Source: Lysinibacillus_B sp031181585 (GTDB lineage: Bacteria > Bacillota > Bacilli > Bacillales_A > Planococcaceae). From it: 64,000 bases of DNA. Shown here one piece after another: positions 24,735 through 33,649 of this stretch (position 1 is the stretch's first letter; every line of letters begins with the position of its first letter). The translations under genes were made by a program, and so were the position numbers. Where the stretch lies: the NCBI RefSeq assembly GCF_047301505.1, contig NZ_CP154840.1:2232001-2296000 (forward strand), written 5' to 3'. Under the pieces are notes generated by a model. The model saw nothing but the letters and a program-made list of their open reading frames with translations. It had not been told where the DNA came from and searched no databases.

Positions 24735-25198
24735 TTCTCCATCAACACTGTGTTATACCAGGAGCCGTCTCGTTATGCAATTTTTTCACGAACGCCTACG
24801 AAACGAAATCCGGCTTTTTCGTGTACTCTAATGGCTTGCACTATTTTTCTAGAAAAATGGATGATTGAAGCATCCTGTAACCTGATTTTCTGCATTCTTC
24901 ACAAAGAGCTTCCAATAAAATACTGCTAACCCCTTTTCCAGAAACAGATTGCCTGATGTAAATACTTATTTCTGCAACACCTTTGTATACTTCACGCACT
25001 GAAATGGGCGTAACAGATATCCACCCTTGCACAGCCCCATTCTCTTCGTAGACAACCCGCAAACCTTTATCAAATTTTATATCCCATTTTGCTGGTGTTG
25101 GTGCGATTGTTTCAAAGGTTGATCAACCCGTATTCATCCCTTCCTGATAAATAGCAACAACAATCTCTATATCTTGATTCGCCATTTTCCGAATCATT
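24735..25198 (-). pseudogene. Broken arsN-like (phosphinothricin-type) GNAT acetyltransferase
   Basis: The minus strand reads MIRKMANQDIEIVVAIYQEG then MNTG-stop-STFETIAPTPAKWD then LRVVYEENGAVQGWISVTPI, REVYKGVAEISIYIRQSVSG, KGVSSILLEALCEECRKSGY and RMLQSSIFLEK-stop. A shifted tail LEYTKKPDF and HNETAPGITQC follows. This is the PAT/ArsN1 family that often sits in arsenic operons and acetylates organoarsenicals such as methylarsenite-type antibiotics. Two stops and at least one frameshift inactivate it. Confidence 0.75.
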
Positions 25199-25326
25199 TT
25201 GTTCCTCCTATAAAAGCGACTTCCGTTAAGGAAACCGCCTTATTTTGTAAATCATAAAGAATGATCTTTTACTTAAAAGACTAGTTGTGTATGCAACCCT
25301 TCTGCAAGCTCTACCCAATACCTTTC

Positions 25327-26622
25327 CTAGCAACAACCGCCTATACCGCTGTAACAGACACCCGTTTCCGGCAGACTGAGCTGTACGTTTCTTGCAGCTT
25401 CTATATCACCAGCTAAATAAGCGACAACTGAACGAACTTGCTCATAGCCTGTTGCCATCAAAAATGTAGGTGCGCGTCCATATGATTTTGCCCCCACTAT
25501 ATAAAAATTCTGTTCAGGCTGACGCAATTCCTTTTCACCATGCGGAGGTACACTGCCACAGCTATGCTCATTCGGATCGATAAGCGGCGCTAAAGCCGGT
25601 ACTGCTTCAGTAATAGCATCCGCCTGGTAGCGCAGTTCACGGTGCATGTCAAAAGTCGGCCGGCTTCCTGTATTGACTACTAGTCGATCAAATGATTCAA
25701 GTACTTTATTTTCACCTTTCAGTACAATACCGTCCTGTTCATAAACCGTTTGAATACGAAAAGATGTCTCTACTTGTACAATCCCTTTTTGCACATATCC
25801 AGCAATGCGTACACCTAATTCTCCACGCGCAGCCAGTTCATCGTTAGAGCCGCCCCCGTAGGCATCTTCCACACGAAGTTTCCGTAGAATCCACGTAATA
25901 ACAGTATCGGGGTGTTTTTCTTTTACGGCTACTAAATTTAATAAAGAATGAATTGCCGAATGACCGCCGCCCACCACAGCTATTCGTTTATTCGCATAAA
26001 GTGTATGGTTTTCATCAACATCCGGAATATGATAGTCAATACGGTCAGCCAGCTTTTTCTCCGAGGTCAGCCATACACCATTGCTTAACGCAGGATTCGG
26101 ATTACCCCAAGTGCCTGTAGCATCTATTACCGCACTTGCCTTCATCTGCTTTGTACCACAGCAAGTATTTACATGCAGGATAAATGGTTTATTCTCACGA
26201 TTTACCGATTTCATACGATCCGTTTCCTCGCGTGTTATGGCTTCTACACGATGGTTTGTGTAAATTTGTTTTTCAAGCAGCTGAGCAAGCGGTGCTAAAT
26301 AAAGCTCAATCAGTTCCCTTCCTGAAGGGATGCGGTCATTTTACGGAGATTGCCAATCTGTTTGTTCCAGTAATATGCGTGCAGCAGAATCGATATTATA
26401 TTTCCAAGGAGAAAACAATGTTACATACTGCCATGAACGAACATGAGCAGCAAGCTCTCCTGCCTCCACTACAAAGAACGGAATATTACGATGTTTTAAA
26501 TGAGCTGCTGCTGCTAATCCGACTGGACCTGCCCCGATAACTGCCACAGGCAATGTTGTTTCACAGCATGCAGTACTCGGCTTACAGCAAGCCGCAGATT
26601 GGTTAATAATATTGAATTCCAT
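25327..26622 (-). pseudogene. Cys-rich FAD/NAD(P) oxidoreductase of the ars operon, one in-frame stop
   Basis: The 432-codon frame (stop included) is complete except for TAA at codon 94 (26343-26341), after EQTDWQSP; the same frame continues with NDRIPSGRELIELYLAPLAQ. Domains are an N-terminal Cys block (ACCKPSTACC), FAD motif VIGAGPVGLAAAAHL, a second dinucleotide fold VVGGGHSAIHSLL, and a C-terminal GIGGCC. Vicinal cysteines at both ends suggest metalloid binding. Relatives occur in ars operons of Bacillaceae with no settled function. ATG 26622 follows GGAGGG. It may be truly dead, read through, or a base-call error. Confidence 0.8.
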
Positions 26623-26704
26623 TTTCTTTCCCTCCAAATTTGTTTTTTTATATAAGCATTTGATTATATATAAGAGGTAAAAAAATCAAGAGACGAGCTC
26701 CTGA

Positions 26705-27124
26705 TTAATTACCTGTATGACTAAATTGTTCTACACGTTTACTAATTTCATCACGTGCCCGCTGGAATACAAGCCACTTTTCTTCATCTGACCCGGTCGC
26801 TTTTGCCGGATTAACAAATCCCCAATGCTCACGGCGAATATGCGGTGGTGTCATTGGACATTTATCTGCTGCATCTCCGCACAACGTAACAATGAAATCC
26901 GCTTGAAGAAATGTGTCATAATCAATCCTATCTGATGTTTGGCTGGATATATCAATGCCCAGCTCTTTCATTGCTTTTATAGCAAGCCGATTGACGCCAT
27001 GTGCCTCTATACCTGCACTCTTCACTTCCCACTCATCACGTAAATCCTCTTTTCCAAAGCCTTCTGCCATTTGACTGCGGCAAGAGTTCCCTGTGCATAA
27101 GAAATAGATCAACTTTTTAGATAT
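26705..27124 (-). CDS. arsC: Arsenate reductase (thioredoxin-coupled), probable AUA start
   Basis: A low-molecular-weight-phosphatase-fold enzyme that reduces arsenate to arsenite using thioredoxin. It has the P-loop CTGNSCRS and the resolving cysteines in LCGDAADKCPM. The first conventional start, TTG 27112, is 19 bases from the ribosome site GGGAG (27136-27132). Starting at ATA 27124 gives a 7-base spacing and the N-terminus (M)SKKLIYFLCTGNS. It also places the cysteines exactly at the family positions 10, 15, 82 and 89. Starting at 27112 would lose four residues of the first strand. The gene follows arsB by 13 bases. Confidence 0.92.
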   Translation of the reverse strand: MSKKLIYFLCTGNSCRSQMAEGFGKEDLRDEWEVKSAGIEAHGVNRLAIKAMKELGIDISSQTSDRIDYDTFLQADFIVTLCGDAADKCPMTPPHIRREHWGFVNPAKATGSDEEKWLVFQRARDEISKRVEQFSHTGN

Positions 27125-27137
27125 GTTTTATCTCCCT

Positions 27138-28427
27138 TTAAAGAATCAAAAGTGTTATGTAAAGCCCGATCAATGTAACAAACAATATTGGAATCGTCAG
27201 GATAATACCGGTTTTAAAGTACGTGCCCCATGATATTTTCATGCCTTTTTGACTTAATACATGGAGCCAAACAAGTGTCGCAAGTGAACCAATCGGTGTA
27301 ATTTTCGGCCCTAAATCAGATCCAATGACATTCGCGTAAATAAGCGCTTCACGCAGCACCCCTGAGGTATTCGTTTCCGCAATAGCTAAAGCGTTTACCA
27401 TAACGGTTGGCATATTGTTCATAACAGAAGATAAAAATGCCGCAATAAAGCCCATTGAAATCGTTCCGATAAATAGTCCTTGATCAGCTGTGTAGTTAAT
27501 GACACCTGCTAATGCCTCTGTCAGTCCTGCATTACCCAGTCCGTAGACAACCACATACATACCGATCGAGAAGAAAACGATATTCCACGGTGCACCTTTG
27601 ATCACTGTTGAAGTATTGACTACCGGGCTTCTTCGTGCCATCAGCAAGAAGAAAATAGCGATGATTCCGGCGATGAATGAAAGCGGAATTGCTGTCCATT
27701 CACTTGAAAAGTAACCAATGACAAGGATACCTAGGATAACCCATGATAAGCGGAACATTTTTTCATCTTTAATCGCTTCACGGGGTTTCTTTAACATCGT
27801 CACATCATATGTGCGCGGTATTGATTTATTAAAGTACAGCAGCAACACGGTAACTGTGGCAATAAGTGAAAAGATATTCGGCAGGATCATATGAATGGCA
27901 TACTCCACAAAGCCAATTCCAAAAAAGTCCGCAGAGACGATATTTACTAAATTGCTTACGACAAACGGAAGCGATGTCGTATCTGCGATAAAGCCGCTTG
28001 CCATAATAAACGGAAAAATCATCTGTTCTTTAAACTGCAGGTGACGGACCATTGCCAGAACAATCGGTGTTAAAATTAAGGCTGCTCCGTCGTTTGCGAA
28101 AAGTGCTGCCACAACCGCACCCAGTAAGCTGACAAAGATGAACATTTTGATGCCATGCCCTTTTGCGAGACGTGCCATATGTAAAGCAGCCCATTCAAAT
28201 AATCCAATCTCATCTAATATGAGCGAAATCATAATTATTGCAATAAAGCTTACTGTGGCATTCCACGTAATATCAACAACTGCCCTTACATCTGTTATAT
28301 CTACTACCCCAACGACTAATGCAAGTACAGCACCTGCACAGGCAGACCATCCGATATTAAGTCCTTTTGGCTGCCAAATAACAAATAATAAGGTGATGAG
28401 AAAAATCAAACTGGCTAGGACGAGCAT
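27138..28427 (-). CDS. arsB: Arsenite efflux permease ArsB
   Basis: A 429-residue multi-span membrane antiporter that expels arsenite. It belongs to the ArsB/NhaD-type ion transporter family: LFANDGAALILTPIVLAM, ASGFIADTTSLPFVVSNLVNI, SSVMNNMPTVMVNALAI and GSDLGPKITPIGSLATLVWLH are its diagnostic loops. The start overlaps the end of arsR by 13 bases, so the two are translationally coupled. No arsA is present; ArsB works alone with the proton gradient. Confidence 0.96.
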   Translation of the reverse strand: MLVLASLIFLITLLFVIWQPKGLNIGWSACAGAVLALVVGVVDITDVRAVVDITWNATVSFIAIIMISLILDEIGLFEWAALHMARLAKGHGIKMFIFVSLLGAVVAALFANDGAALILTPIVLAMVRHLQFKEQMIFPFIMASGFIADTTSLPFVVSNLVNIVSADFFGIGFVEYAIHMILPNIFSLIATVTVLLLYFNKSIPRTYDVTMLKKPREAIKDEKMFRLSWVILGILVIGYFSSEWTAIPLSFIAGIIAIFFLLMARRSPVVNTSTVIKGAPWNIVFFSIGMYVVVYGLGNAGLTEALAGVINYTADQGLFIGTISMGFIAAFLSSVMNNMPTVMVNALAIAETNTSGVLREALIYANVIGSDLGPKITPIGSLATLVWLHVLSQKGMKISWGTYFKTGIILTIPILFVTLIGLYITLLIL

Positions 28428-28732
28428 GTTCCACCCTCCGTACCTTTGCAGTCACAAAGAGACACAGCTTCCAGCTCATCAATCACACACTGAACAACGG
28501 GAGGTTGATTATCGGCTATCCGGTAATGCTTCCATGTGCCAACTTTTCTTTCTTTTATTATGCCTGCTTCTTTTAATTTACGTAAATGCTGGCTAACAGC
28601 AGGCTGTGAGATGTTCAGTACATCTACAAATTCACATACACACACTTCCCCGCTCTTTAGGCAAGAAAGCAGCTTTAAACGGTTTTGATCTGCTAATGCC
28701 TTTAACTGCTTTTCCATCAGCTCTATCTGCAT
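28415..28732 (-). CDS. arsR: Arsenic-responsive repressor ArsR
   Basis: A 105-residue ArsR/SmtB winged-helix repressor. The arsenite site is the cysteine pair Cys31 and Cys33 in GEVCVCEFV on the first recognition helix, followed by the DNA-binding helix QPAVSQHLRKLKEAGII. The Cys-rich tail (SLCDCKGTEGGTCSS) is unusual and may add a ligand. It is the first gene of arsR-arsB-arsC-flavoprotein-arsN and binds the operator just upstream. Confidence 0.95.
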   Translation of the reverse strand: MQIELMEKQLKALADQNRLKLLSCLKSGEVCVCEFVDVLNISQPAVSQHLRKLKEAGIIKERKVGTWKHYRIADNQPPVVQCVIDELEAVSLCDCKGTEGGTCSS

Positions 28733-28763
28733 AACAAAACCCTCCTTAAATAACTATTTGCTT

Positions 28764-28809
28764 ATATAATAACGTTAGTATATGCATAAGTAAATAACCA
28801 TTTACTTAT
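28764..28809 (-). promoter_or_regulatory. ars promoter and ArsR operator
   Basis: A perfect 10-bp inverted repeat ATAAGTAAAT-aacc-ATTTACTTAT (28786-28809) overlaps the minus-strand -35 TTTACT (28794-28789). The -10 TATTAT (28771-28766) is 17 bases away. This placement suits repression by ArsR. Confidence 0.7.
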
Positions 28810-28827
28810 ATTTAAGCTGCTTATTAA

Positions 28828-28870
28828 AAAAACAATTAAAATGTCCTCCCGCCTCTTTTGCACGGGAGGA
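28828..28870 (-). terminator. Terminator of the alpha-hydroxyacid oxidase gene
   Basis: Minus-strand stem TCCTCCCG / CGGGAGGA with a T-rich tail; it separates this gene from the ars promoter. Confidence 0.8.
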
Positions 28871-28885
28871 TCAAAGTCTATATAA

Positions 28886-30037
28886 CTAAAGCCTTTTTAA
28901 TACACTACGATTCAATTCTTGAACGTTCCGCTTACCAGACAAAGCTAACGTTAAGTCGAAATCCGCTATCAAATTTCTCAACACTTGCTTTACACCTTCT
29001 TCTCCTGCCAGTGCTAAACCGTACATATACGGACGGCCGACCAGAACTGCTTTTGCACCTAAGGACAAGGCTTTTACTATATCGGAACCTCGACGTATAC
29101 CACTATCCATTAAAACTGGAATCTGATCTTCTACAGCTTCGATAATCTCTGGTAAGGCGTCAATGGCTGTGATTGCTCCGTCGACTTGGCGTCCCCCGTG
29201 ATTGCTGACAATAATCCCGTCCATTCCATGCTCTACTGCAAGCTTCGCATCATCGGGATGTAATATTCCTTTGAGGAGAATCGGAAGCGAGGTTTGCTTC
29301 TTAATAAACTCTAAATCAGACCATGTTAAAGCAGGATTTCCGAAGATAGACGCCCAAAGCTGAATAGCTGACTGCATATCCTCATGCGGCGGACAATCAA
29401 GTCGAGAACAGAAGACAGGATCATCTAAGTAGTTACCGATCCCCTGCGCTTCCAAAAATGGAAGATATGCATGTTCAATATCCTTTTCACGCCAGGCCAT
29501 CATTGGCGTATCAAGTGTTATGACGATTGCATCATACCCCGCTGCTTCTGCTCGTTTTACCATACTGGCAGCAATTTCATGATCGCCGCTCCAGTACAAT
29601 TGATACCAGCGATGAGAATCCCCCATCTCATCAGCAATTTTTTCAAGGCTGAACGTTGAAGCGGTACTCGCAATGAAAGGAACATCCATCGCTGCAGCAG
29701 CACGAGCCGTTGCCAGTTCCCCGTCCTGGTGGACAATCGATTGTACGCCTACAGGTGCCAGGAGAACAGGATAGCTTAGCTTTTTACCAAAAAGCTCGAT
29801 ACGTAAATCTCTTGAAGATGTATCACATAGCATTCTCGGTACAATCTGCCACTTATCAAACGCTCGATTATTTTGTGTTGCTGTTCTCTCCGCCCCGGCA
29901 GAAGCCGCCACATAGTAATACGGCTTTGCGTCTAATCGCTCTTTTGCCTTTGCTTCCAGCTCCTCATAGGAAACCGGAATGATATTCTTTTCAATGTGCT
30001 GGTAAACTTTTAACTGAACTTGATTTCCAAAACTCAT
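28886..30037 (-). CDS. FMN-dependent alpha-hydroxyacid oxidase (lactate 2-monooxygenase/oxidase-like)
   Basis: A 383-residue (beta/alpha)8 flavoenzyme of the glycolate/lactate oxidase family. Conserved elements are YYYVAASAGAERTATQNNRAFD (N-terminal FMN wall), LAPVGVQSIVHQDGELATARAA, and IIVSNHGGRQVDGAITAIDALPEI with the catalytic His and substrate Arg. The FMN-phosphate end is MDSGIRRGSDIVKALSLGAKAVLVGRPYMYGLALAGE. The length and start resemble lactate monooxygenases; whether it releases acetate or pyruvate cannot be read from the sequence. ATG 30037 follows GAGGGGGAGC. Confidence 0.9.
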   Translation of the reverse strand: MSFGNQVQLKVYQHIEKNIIPVSYEELEAKAKERLDAKPYYYVAASAGAERTATQNNRAFDKWQIVPRMLCDTSSRDLRIELFGKKLSYPVLLAPVGVQSIVHQDGELATARAAAAMDVPFIASTASTFSLEKIADEMGDSHRWYQLYWSGDHEIAASMVKRAEAAGYDAIVITLDTPMMAWREKDIEHAYLPFLEAQGIGNYLDDPVFCSRLDCPPHEDMQSAIQLWASIFGNPALTWSDLEFIKKQTSLPILLKGILHPDDAKLAVEHGMDGIIVSNHGGRQVDGAITAIDALPEIIEAVEDQIPVLMDSGIRRGSDIVKALSLGAKAVLVGRPYMYGLALAGEEGVKQVLRNLIADFDLTLALSGKRNVQELNRSVLKRL

Positions 30038-30585
30038 CTTGCTCCCCCTCTCATTATTAAGCAGCTAACTTTCCATCCGCATATTCATTTCCCTAATTTT
30101 GATATATGCTACTCTATAAAAGATATATTCCGTGTATTTTATTAATCTGTCTCTGATAGTACGTTCATCTGCCTTAATAAGAGAGAAATTCATCTATCAA
30201 GCTTTGTTCCTAAAAGTCAACACACTCCTCTTTATGACTGCTAACCTGTTATATGTATACCGCTTAAAACAATAAGTATGTAAGATTTTTTATATTTATA
30301 CCCTAACGAGAGTCTTCGGTTGGTCATGTGAATAATCGTTCTTTGTCAAAATAAATCATATGGTACAATGCAAGAAAGCTTTTTTTAAGGGATTCCAGTT
30401 CTATCGAATTTGCCTCTTTTAAAAAAACCTAATAAGGAAGCAGACAATTTTAGCTATTACATTATAAAACTGAAATCAGAACTACTGCATAATTTTCTAA
30501 ATCATTGTACAATGAAAAAAGTTAAGCAATAGACATAGTAGCCAAGGCAGTATTTGTCTTAATAAATTGTAAGGGGTATAAAGCT
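30038..30585. other. Divergent intergenic region with no recognised element
   Basis: About 550 AT-rich bases between two divergent starts. A TACAAT near 30508 could be the -10 of the serine acetyltransferase gene. I see no T-box, S-box or open frame. Confidence 0.4.
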
Positions 30586-31527
30586 ATGAAATTTAATGAA
30601 TGGTTGAACAACGAAGTACCGAATATCGCCAATTCTCTAGATGAGATTAATAGGCAATACGTGGACATCGAGAATTCTATCGGTTTACACGGTAAAAATA
30701 CAATTTACCAGATTCTTCATAACTTTCAGGTAGCATTATTCCCAGGGATGTATGGGAGCAGACCGATTAATGATATGAGAATCAATGCGGAAGCAAGCAA
30801 CTGCTTACGAACAGCCGCGATGGATCTTGGGGATATTATCGAAAAGGTATTAATCTATAACCGCGATGCTGAAGGCACACCAATCTGCGAAAAAAAATGC
30901 AGAGAAAAAGCGGATGAAGTGGTAATGGAGCTAATTAATAAAATGCCAACGATTCGCAGAGTAATTCAAACAGATATTCAAGCGGCCTATAACGGGGACC
31001 CAGCAGCTATTTCCACAGAGGAGATTTTATTAAGCTATCCATCCATTACAGCGGTCTGCATCCATCGCATCGCCCATGAACTTTATAACCTAGATGTGAA
31101 AATCATCCCTCGTATTATGTCTGAGTATGCGCATCAATTGACAGGTATTGATATTCATCCAGGTGCATCGATTGGGGAATCGTTCTTTATTGACCACGGG
31201 ACAGGGGTCGTAATTGGCGAAACATGTACGATCGGTAATAACGTAAAGATCTACCAAGGGGTAACATTAGGTGCGCTAAGCTTCCCGCTTGATGAAGAAG
31301 GCAATCCGATTAAAGGGGTAAAACGCCATCCTGATATTGAGGACAATGTCATTATTTACGCAGGTGCTACGATTTTAGGCGGCCAGACGAAAATCGGCCA
31401 TGATACAGTGCTCGGTAGTAATATTTGGCTGACGCATTCTGTGCCTCCTTATTCAAGAGTATATAATGCACAGCCTTCCCCAAGAATCAGTAATAGCCAG
31501 ATTAAAAATATCGAATACGAAATCTAA
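30586..31527 (+). CDS. epsC: Serine O-acetyltransferase (EpsC/CysE type)
   Basis: A 313-residue enzyme that makes O-acetylserine for cysteine synthesis. The N-terminal third is helical. From about residue 185 it forms a left-handed beta-helix with hexapeptide repeats: TGIDIHPGASIGESFFIDHGTGVVIGETCTIGNNVKIYQGVTLGA, then the loop FPLDEEGNPIKGVKRHPDIEDNVIIYAGATILGG. The long N-terminal extension is the EpsC subtype rather than the short CysE. ATG 30586 follows AAGGGG. A terminator ends it, so it is monocistronic. Confidence 0.94.
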   Translation: MKFNEWLNNEVPNIANSLDEINRQYVDIENSIGLHGKNTIYQILHNFQVALFPGMYGSRPINDMRINAEASNCLRTAAMDLGDIIEKVLIYNRDAEGTPICEKKCREKADEVVMELINKMPTIRRVIQTDIQAAYNGDPAAISTEEILLSYPSITAVCIHRIAHELYNLDVKIIPRIMSEYAHQLTGIDIHPGASIGESFFIDHGTGVVIGETCTIGNNVKIYQGVTLGALSFPLDEEGNPIKGVKRHPDIEDNVIIYAGATILGGQTKIGHDTVLGSNIWLTHSVPPYSRVYNAQPSPRISNSQIKNIEYEI

Positions 31528-31533
31528 ATTACT

Positions 31534-31576
31534 TAGAAGGTATATTCCATCGAACGAATATACCTTCTTCTTTTAT
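31534..31576 (+). terminator. Terminator of epsC
   Basis: Perfect 13-bp stem AGAAGGTATATTC / GAATATACCTTCT then TCTTTTATG. Confidence 0.9.
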
Positions 31577-31594
31577 GTTTTTCTTCCACATAAA

Positions 31595-31617
31595 AAGCCC
31601 AAGATCGCTCTTGGGCC
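31595..31617 (-). terminator. Terminator of the nitronate monooxygenase gene
   Basis: Stem GCCCAAGA / TCTTGGGC with T-rich sequence on the minus-strand side. Confidence 0.8.
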
Positions 31618-31622
31618 ATTTT

Positions 31623-32537
31623 TTACACATTTTCTTTAGACAATAACGTGCCTGCCTTTTCGATTGCAGTTTCCATTTGAGAACGAAGCTCTGCAGCAAT
31701 TTCCGCCACTGTTTGGCGTTCTTTTACATTCCCTACGCCCTGACCTGCTGACCAAATATCCTTCCACGCCTTGGCGTCTGTCATGACAGAGAAATCGAGT
31801 TTACCTTTTGATTGAAGGTTTCGCGGGTCAATTCCATTTTTTATAAGCGATGGAATTAGATAATTAGCATGCACCCCGCTGAAAGCATCTGTATAAATAA
31901 TGTCTTCAATTTGGCTATCAATGACCATATCCTTAAAGTCTTCAGTCGTATTTCCTTCGGCTGCTGTTAGGAAACGAGTACCAATATAAGCATAGTCAGC
32001 GCCCATAAGTCTTGCTGCTACAATATCTGCTCCACTCGAAAGCGTGCCAGCTAAGCAAATAATGCCATTAAAGAATGCCCGAACCTCTGAAATAAATGCA
32101 AATGGATTCAATGTCCCGCCGTGTCCACCAGCACCTGCTGTCACAAGCACTAGACCATCCACGCCCGCCATCGCTGCCTTCTTTGCATGCTTAACATAAA
32201 TAACATCTGCAAATACTTTACCGCCGTAAGCATGTACCGCTTCAACGACTGGTGCAGGGTTGCCAAGAGATGTAATAACAATCGGCGGCTGGTATTCTTT
32301 AATAAGATTGAGGTCTTCTTCATAACGAGCATTTTCCCGCTCATGACAAATAAAATTGACTGCCCAAGGCTCTGTAGGCAATGCCTCCTTAATCTCCTGA
32401 AGCCATTTTGCGCACTCGCTTGCAGGGCGGGCATTCAACAGCGGAAATGATCCGATCATGCCCGCTCTTGATGACTCAATCACCATTTTAGGTGTAGAAA
32501 TCAAAAACATAGGTGCCACAATTACCGGTAATTCCAT
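31623..32537 (-). CDS. Nitronate monooxygenase (2-nitropropane dioxygenase family)
   Basis: A 304-residue FMN-dependent TIM barrel that oxidises alkyl nitronates. It starts VIVAPMFLISTPKMVIESSRAGMIGSFP and has the FMN region VDGLVLVTAGAGGHGG and GADYAYIGTRFLTAAEG. I start at ATG 32537, which follows AGGGGGAG, rather than the upstream frame start at 32567. It stands alone between two terminators, facing epsC. Confidence 0.9.
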   Translation of the reverse strand: MELPVIVAPMFLISTPKMVIESSRAGMIGSFPLLNARPASECAKWLQEIKEALPTEPWAVNFICHERENARYEEDLNLIKEYQPPIVITSLGNPAPVVEAVHAYGGKVFADVIYVKHAKKAAMAGVDGLVLVTAGAGGHGGTLNPFAFISEVRAFFNGIICLAGTLSSGADIVAARLMGADYAYIGTRFLTAAEGNTTEDFKDMVIDSQIEDIIYTDAFSGVHANYLIPSLIKNGIDPRNLQSKGKLDFSVMTDAKAWKDIWSAGQGVGNVKERQTVAEIAAELRSQMETAIEKAGTLLSKENV

Positions 32538-32729
32538 ACATTCTCCCCCTATCCTTCTGCTAAACATTTAATGAATCTTCTAAAATATTTAACAATTTAA
32601 CTCTATGATAAATGAATAACCATTCATTTGTAAAGTTTAACCGAGTAAATTATCGGTTAAGGGAGCATTTTTTCTACCTATTCACTAAAATCGTGAACAT
32701 CAATTTACAATCAGACTTTTCACCACTTT

Positions 32730-33191
32730 GTGGATAGCTGTTTTTTCTTCATCAGCTATTCCCAAGATGTTTATAGTGAACTATTGAAAGATGGAGGTAT
32801 TCTTCTGGTGCTTTTTGCACAGACATTAAACGTTTCATTTAGTGCTATTCGCCTTCTGTATCGGTGCCTCTGCAAACTTGCCGGTCATTCTACTGGTAGA
32901 AATTCAACTCCTATAGGGCAATTGCAGCAATGGTACCAGGTTTGGGGTCGTGCCATGCATTAGGAGCAACGATACTAAATAACTAGAGCACTTCAGGCGC
33001 TGCCATTTTTATAGGCGAACTGATCGTGCCGCTTGCACACCCGGTAAGCATTACGATTAGATTTCTTTGCACGTTAGCTCGCGACTGTAATTACTGCCAG
33101 CAAAGCAGATCAAAAGCAGGCCGAAGAGGTATATAAAGAAATTCGCTTAAAAACGAATACAGGTATTTCTGTCTCGGACATTTCCCACTAA
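32730..33191 (+). pseudogene. actP: Degraded second copy of the actP 3' end
   Basis: Fragments parallel the intact actP downstream. SYSQDVYSELLKDG resembles LSHDIYGQIIKKG, AQTLNVSF resembles AQTLNVAF, and TNTGISVSDISH with its stop resembles QTGISVQDVSH, with matching nucleotides at AACAGGTATTTCTGTC. Internal deletions and shifts remove most of the gene. It is the tail of a former neighbouring paralogue and still has a strong terminator. Confidence 0.75.
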
Positions 33192-33223
33192 CACGATAAT
33201 ATATTTGCTAGTTTTCAAGTATA

Positions 33224-33275
33224 TTATACGGGCTGTATATAAGAAAAAATCTTATTGTACAGCCCGTATTTTTTC
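33224..33275 (+). terminator. Terminator retained behind the actP relic
   Basis: Perfect 12-bp stem ATACGGGCTGTA / TACAGCCCGTAT then TTTTTTCG. The AT-rich gap 33276-33543 shows nothing else. Confidence 0.85.
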
Positions 33276-33543
33276 GATTAATTCCTATTAAAGTATATTA
33301 ATTTCTTTTTCATTTTCTTAATTACGAATAATATAATATATTTTTTTTCCTTTTCACATTTGACCAGCACTGTATTAGATACAGCTGTTTTTTATTTGTC
33401 AACCCCCTCTTTTTCTTCAATAATAGCACCACTGCATGTGATATAACACAAAAAAATATCATTATTTCTCTATAAAATACTTTTATTTTCTCTTTTAAAC
33501 TATTTTTATAAAAATTTTTTTTGCATAATTTCTAGAAAAACTA

Positions 33544-33572
33544 TTGCAATTGTGTGAACGCTCCCATAAAAT
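33544..33572 (+). promoter_or_regulatory. yjcH-actP promoter with a cre-like site
   Basis: -35 TTGCAA (33544-33549), 17-base spacer, -10 TAAAAT (33567-33572). The spacer holds TGTGAACGCTCCCA (33553-33566), which matches the CcpA box TGWAANCGNTNWCA at all but two fixed positions. This predicts catabolite repression of acetate uptake. Confidence 0.65.
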
Positions 33573-33649
33573 GAGAGGTGTAAAAGCTATTAAGTAGAAT
33601 TTTACAACCATTAAGCAGTAAAAACTTTCACAAATTAGGGGGTATGTTT

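Noticed and set aside
26081..26540. Plus-strand frames over the ars flavoprotein gene
   Set aside because: They are antisense to a clear coding sequence with conserved dinucleotide-binding motifs.
30038..30585. T-box or cysteine-responsive leader before epsC
   Set aside because: None of the conserved T-box or S-box segments could be found on the + strand.
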